Positions 61,401-64,000 of a DNA stretch of 64,000 nucleotides are shown in pieces (the stretch's first letter is position 1; each line of letters starts with the position of its first letter). The notes under the pieces are model-generated. The model worked only from the letters and a program-made list of their open reading frames with translations, was not told the origin of the DNA and searched no databases. The position numbers and the translations under genes are program-made. This stretch comes from Tigriopus japonicus (Eukaryota; Arthropoda; Copepoda; Harpacticoida; Harpacticidae): positions 6,325,330-6,389,329 of the forward strand of contig CM021319.1 in the NCBI GenBank assembly GCA_010645155.1. The letters run 5' to 3'.

Positions 61401-64000
61401 ATCTTCGTCATTTCTCCTTTTGAAGCAGATTGTCATGATCTGGAGTCCATAGAGGAAATTTTTCTCGATTTCGTGTCAAGATGATGAGTACATTGACATA
61501 CTTGTCAGAAACGTAAAACATTTGTCCAACACACTGATTTACCGCGAACGAGGTCAAATGGTCATCGAAGCAACCCATAAAATATCCTGAGATAACTGGC
61601 CTCCAAGTACTTCCGCACTCTCATGTCCCGTAGTTCATCAATCTGGGTTTTTTCTTCTTCCATCCCCCTTCTTGTGACAAGTCCTCGAATCGCGTCTGCT
61701 CATTCTTAGTGCTCTTATGACAGATTTATTGAGGATCCTTTTGATCAGCCCCTCACTTCTTGGCCTTGAGAGAGATAGTAGATCACCACCTCCTAGCAAT
61801 GGCATCACTCAGTTTGGCTTTGATCACACTCACACACAGACACACGTGCCTGGTGTAAGCATTCAGCCTTTTTCCATTCAAGTGGGCAAATTGGTCTGAA
61901 GGAACAGCATTGGAGGAAGACTAAACCTAGAACCAAAACCAAAAGAGTTTTCGGGAAAATCAAGGTTACAAAAAGTAAAAGGCACATTTCATTTTATGAA
62001 AGGAAAACGTTCGAATGTTGCGTGGATATTTTAGAAACTCTTGGATCTTGATCTCTATTCCTGGAGTTATGCCTCATTTATCATCTTTAGCTTTGAACTC
62101 AATTCATGGCCAAAAGAGGAGGAAAGTCATCAATGACGAGAGCTCAAAATTAGCTTGAGAATAGGCCTAGTTTCTGAATGCTGCCTAGGCAGGCACCCGC
62201 TGAAAATACCTTTTTCGTGCTCTCAAGATTTGATTGATCTGCCTCCCATGAAACAAGTTTTGAAGTGATAAGTTCGAAGAATGTAGTAGGTGGAGCTTCT
62301 GTTCACTTGAGCAGAGAATCAATGCCAATGATCAGCGCTTTGCCTCATGCCTGCCTGAGTGGATCATCGCATTTCTTGGCAGGAGAAAAAATGACATTAC
62401 CTTAATTGAGACTTCAAGATTTTGAGGTAAACTGAAAAAGGAGAAGTAATTCCCGATTCACAACTCTCTCAAATTCCTGGAGGAGACAGAACACTGAGCT
62501 TGGGGAACAACTCAAAGCCTTTTAAACACTCACGACTTTGGCCATCAAGAATCTTAAAAGGCGTTGAAAATTGAGGTAAAACTTGGCATGCACAAATGGA
62601 ATCGAGTCTCTAGTAGTTGGGAGCATGAATGGTTGATTATCTCGTCAGGCTTTATCTCCAGTCTCCCATGAATCCATTCAGGGATTTCAATGGCCACGTT
62701 TTGAATCCCAACAAAAAAATCTTGAAGATTAACACAAAAATATTGGCGGAGCTGTCAACAGTTTTGGATTATCAATCATGTAGTAGGGGAGTGGAAATGT
62801 TTTTAAATGATCGACCAAGGGATTTATCAACCAAAATAGTAATATTCTTTTGTCGCACGGCACTTCCTTGTTTTGAACATAGTATTGAACCATTCAAATC
62901 CTGTGACTGCAGTCAGTCAGTTACTGCATTTCTCCCAATTCGAATCTCAAACAACGATGGGAAAGCGGATCATCAAACAGGTGTTCGGTTTAGTAAGTAG
63001 ATCAATTCCAAAGTTTGCTCTGTCTTTGCACTTTTCAATTTCTCCAAGTCTCCTCTCTCTATTACTCAACAAAGCTATAGCTTCAATCTACCCCTTCCAT
63101 TGAGCCAGCCAAGTTACAGCAAGGTTGCTCAAGCAAACCCTGATGTTGGAACTTGACATGACGAGGATGTTGGAAATGAATTTCTGACAGCCCACGTTCG
63201 TTTACTTAGCACCGCTCAGTAAATGAAGGTACGAGGTGCGTAATATGGCAATTCGATACCCGTGGACAAGAGGAAAGTGGCAATGAAGACCTGACACTCA
63301 TGAGAGGGGTACGCATCATGGTACGCTTAGTGATTGCCAACTAGCCATGAAATGATAGGCGAATGGGATGATTCTTATGGAGTTGCGGCATTAAGATACC
63401 TGCCCTTTTTTGGAAGTGTTGACCAATCTTGAGCACTGGTTCGGTCAAGATTATGCCATAATTTGAACAGACTTGGAGGCCATACCCTAAAACAAACTGG
63501 CGACTCCAATGGGATAATTGATGCCAAATGAAGTGTGCGCCGTGCACGCATTCGAAAAACTCGCTGAAAGTAGAGGTGTTAGTGATGCCTTCTAAATAAG
63601 AACAACGAATGTCGTGGTAGAAACAATTTATCCCAGGATCCATTTTTCATTACCATAACACGCCCCTTGGAGGTAGAGGTGAAGGTGAATTTTATCTTAT
63701 TAATTGGCATGTCCCATTTTCTTCCCCAAAGATATGAAAGATGATCCTCATAATCGTCGTCATCGTCGTGAGCGACGTCATTATGATTCGCCAGTCCCCG
63801 GGAATCAACGGGGGAATTCTTTCTCTCGATAACACGGCTAACACCCATAATTATCCGATAGTCAACCTGATCAAGGTTCTGCTTTGCTAAGCAGAAAATC
63901 ATGACGTTGACCTCTCCTCTACTACATATCGCGTGAGAGCCCCATTTCACGAGGCTAGTTTCCACATTCTCTGCGCCCAAAATGCATTCCTCAATAATAG

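Larger units (their letters stand above)
52912..64000. other. Long gene-poor stretch to the window end
   Basis: About 11 kb with no recognisable protein domain or RNA gene. A cluster of minus-strand frames at 59.6-61.1 kb and 63.3-64 kb contains some hydrophobic segments and possible splice sites, but I could not join them into a known family. Microsatellites: GA at 57915-57928 and ATGC at 58441-58462. Confidence 0.45.

Noticed and set aside
63341..63980. Minus-strand frames with a TTTCAG acceptor, considered as exons
   Set aside because: Translations in the frames allowed by the acceptor match no family I know and contain early stops.

Overview
The window is eukaryotic nuclear DNA. It has spliced genes with GT-AG introns, AATAAA polyadenylation signals, long AT-rich intergenic DNA, many short non-autonomous DNA transposons and one LINE remnant. 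The gene set and the LINE tail suggest an arthropod, and I would guess a crustacean such as a copepod. That placement is inference, because nothing here identifies the species.

Five protein genes can be read with confidence. All lie between 20.4 and 49.6 kb. FAM136A (minus strand, one exon) and SERAC1 (plus strand, one exon) sit head to head with about 0.94 kb between their start codons. The gap holds a CCAAT box and an ETS/GABP-like site. SERAC1 converges on MRPS28 (minus strand, two exons). Further right, a NUDT18-type Nudix hydrolase (plus strand, four exons, a 4.5 kb first intron) converges on a six-exon minus-strand gene at 44.6-49.6 kb. Four of the five products are expected in or at mitochondria.

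The most unusual object is the six-exon gene at 44629-49567. Its exons join in frame into a 901-residue protein. A mitochondrial presequence comes first, then a complete HAD phosphatase domain, then a complete choline-dehydrogenase-type GMC oxidoreductase. The domain junction lies inside one uninterrupted exon, so it is not an artefact of joining two genes across an intron. An internal Met282 is followed by a second presequence-like stretch. One intron appears to use a GC-AG splice pair.

The rest is mostly transposon debris. A palindromic foldback element occurs twice (7523-7971 and 52458-52911). A 1.69 kb element with perfect 19-bp inverted ends and repeated AGTATACT palindromes lies at 4694-6382. 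Three hAT-like non-autonomous elements with recognisable 8-bp target duplications are clustered at 26.3-29.1 kb, one of them built from a TATCTAGATA minisatellite. A further candidate lies in the last intron of the fusion gene. A 407-base run of N (19690-20096) follows a LINE C-terminal fragment.

The long flanks (1-19.4 kb, 29.1-37.7 kb, 49.6-64 kb) gave no recognisable genes. Exons of weakly conserved genes could be hidden there.
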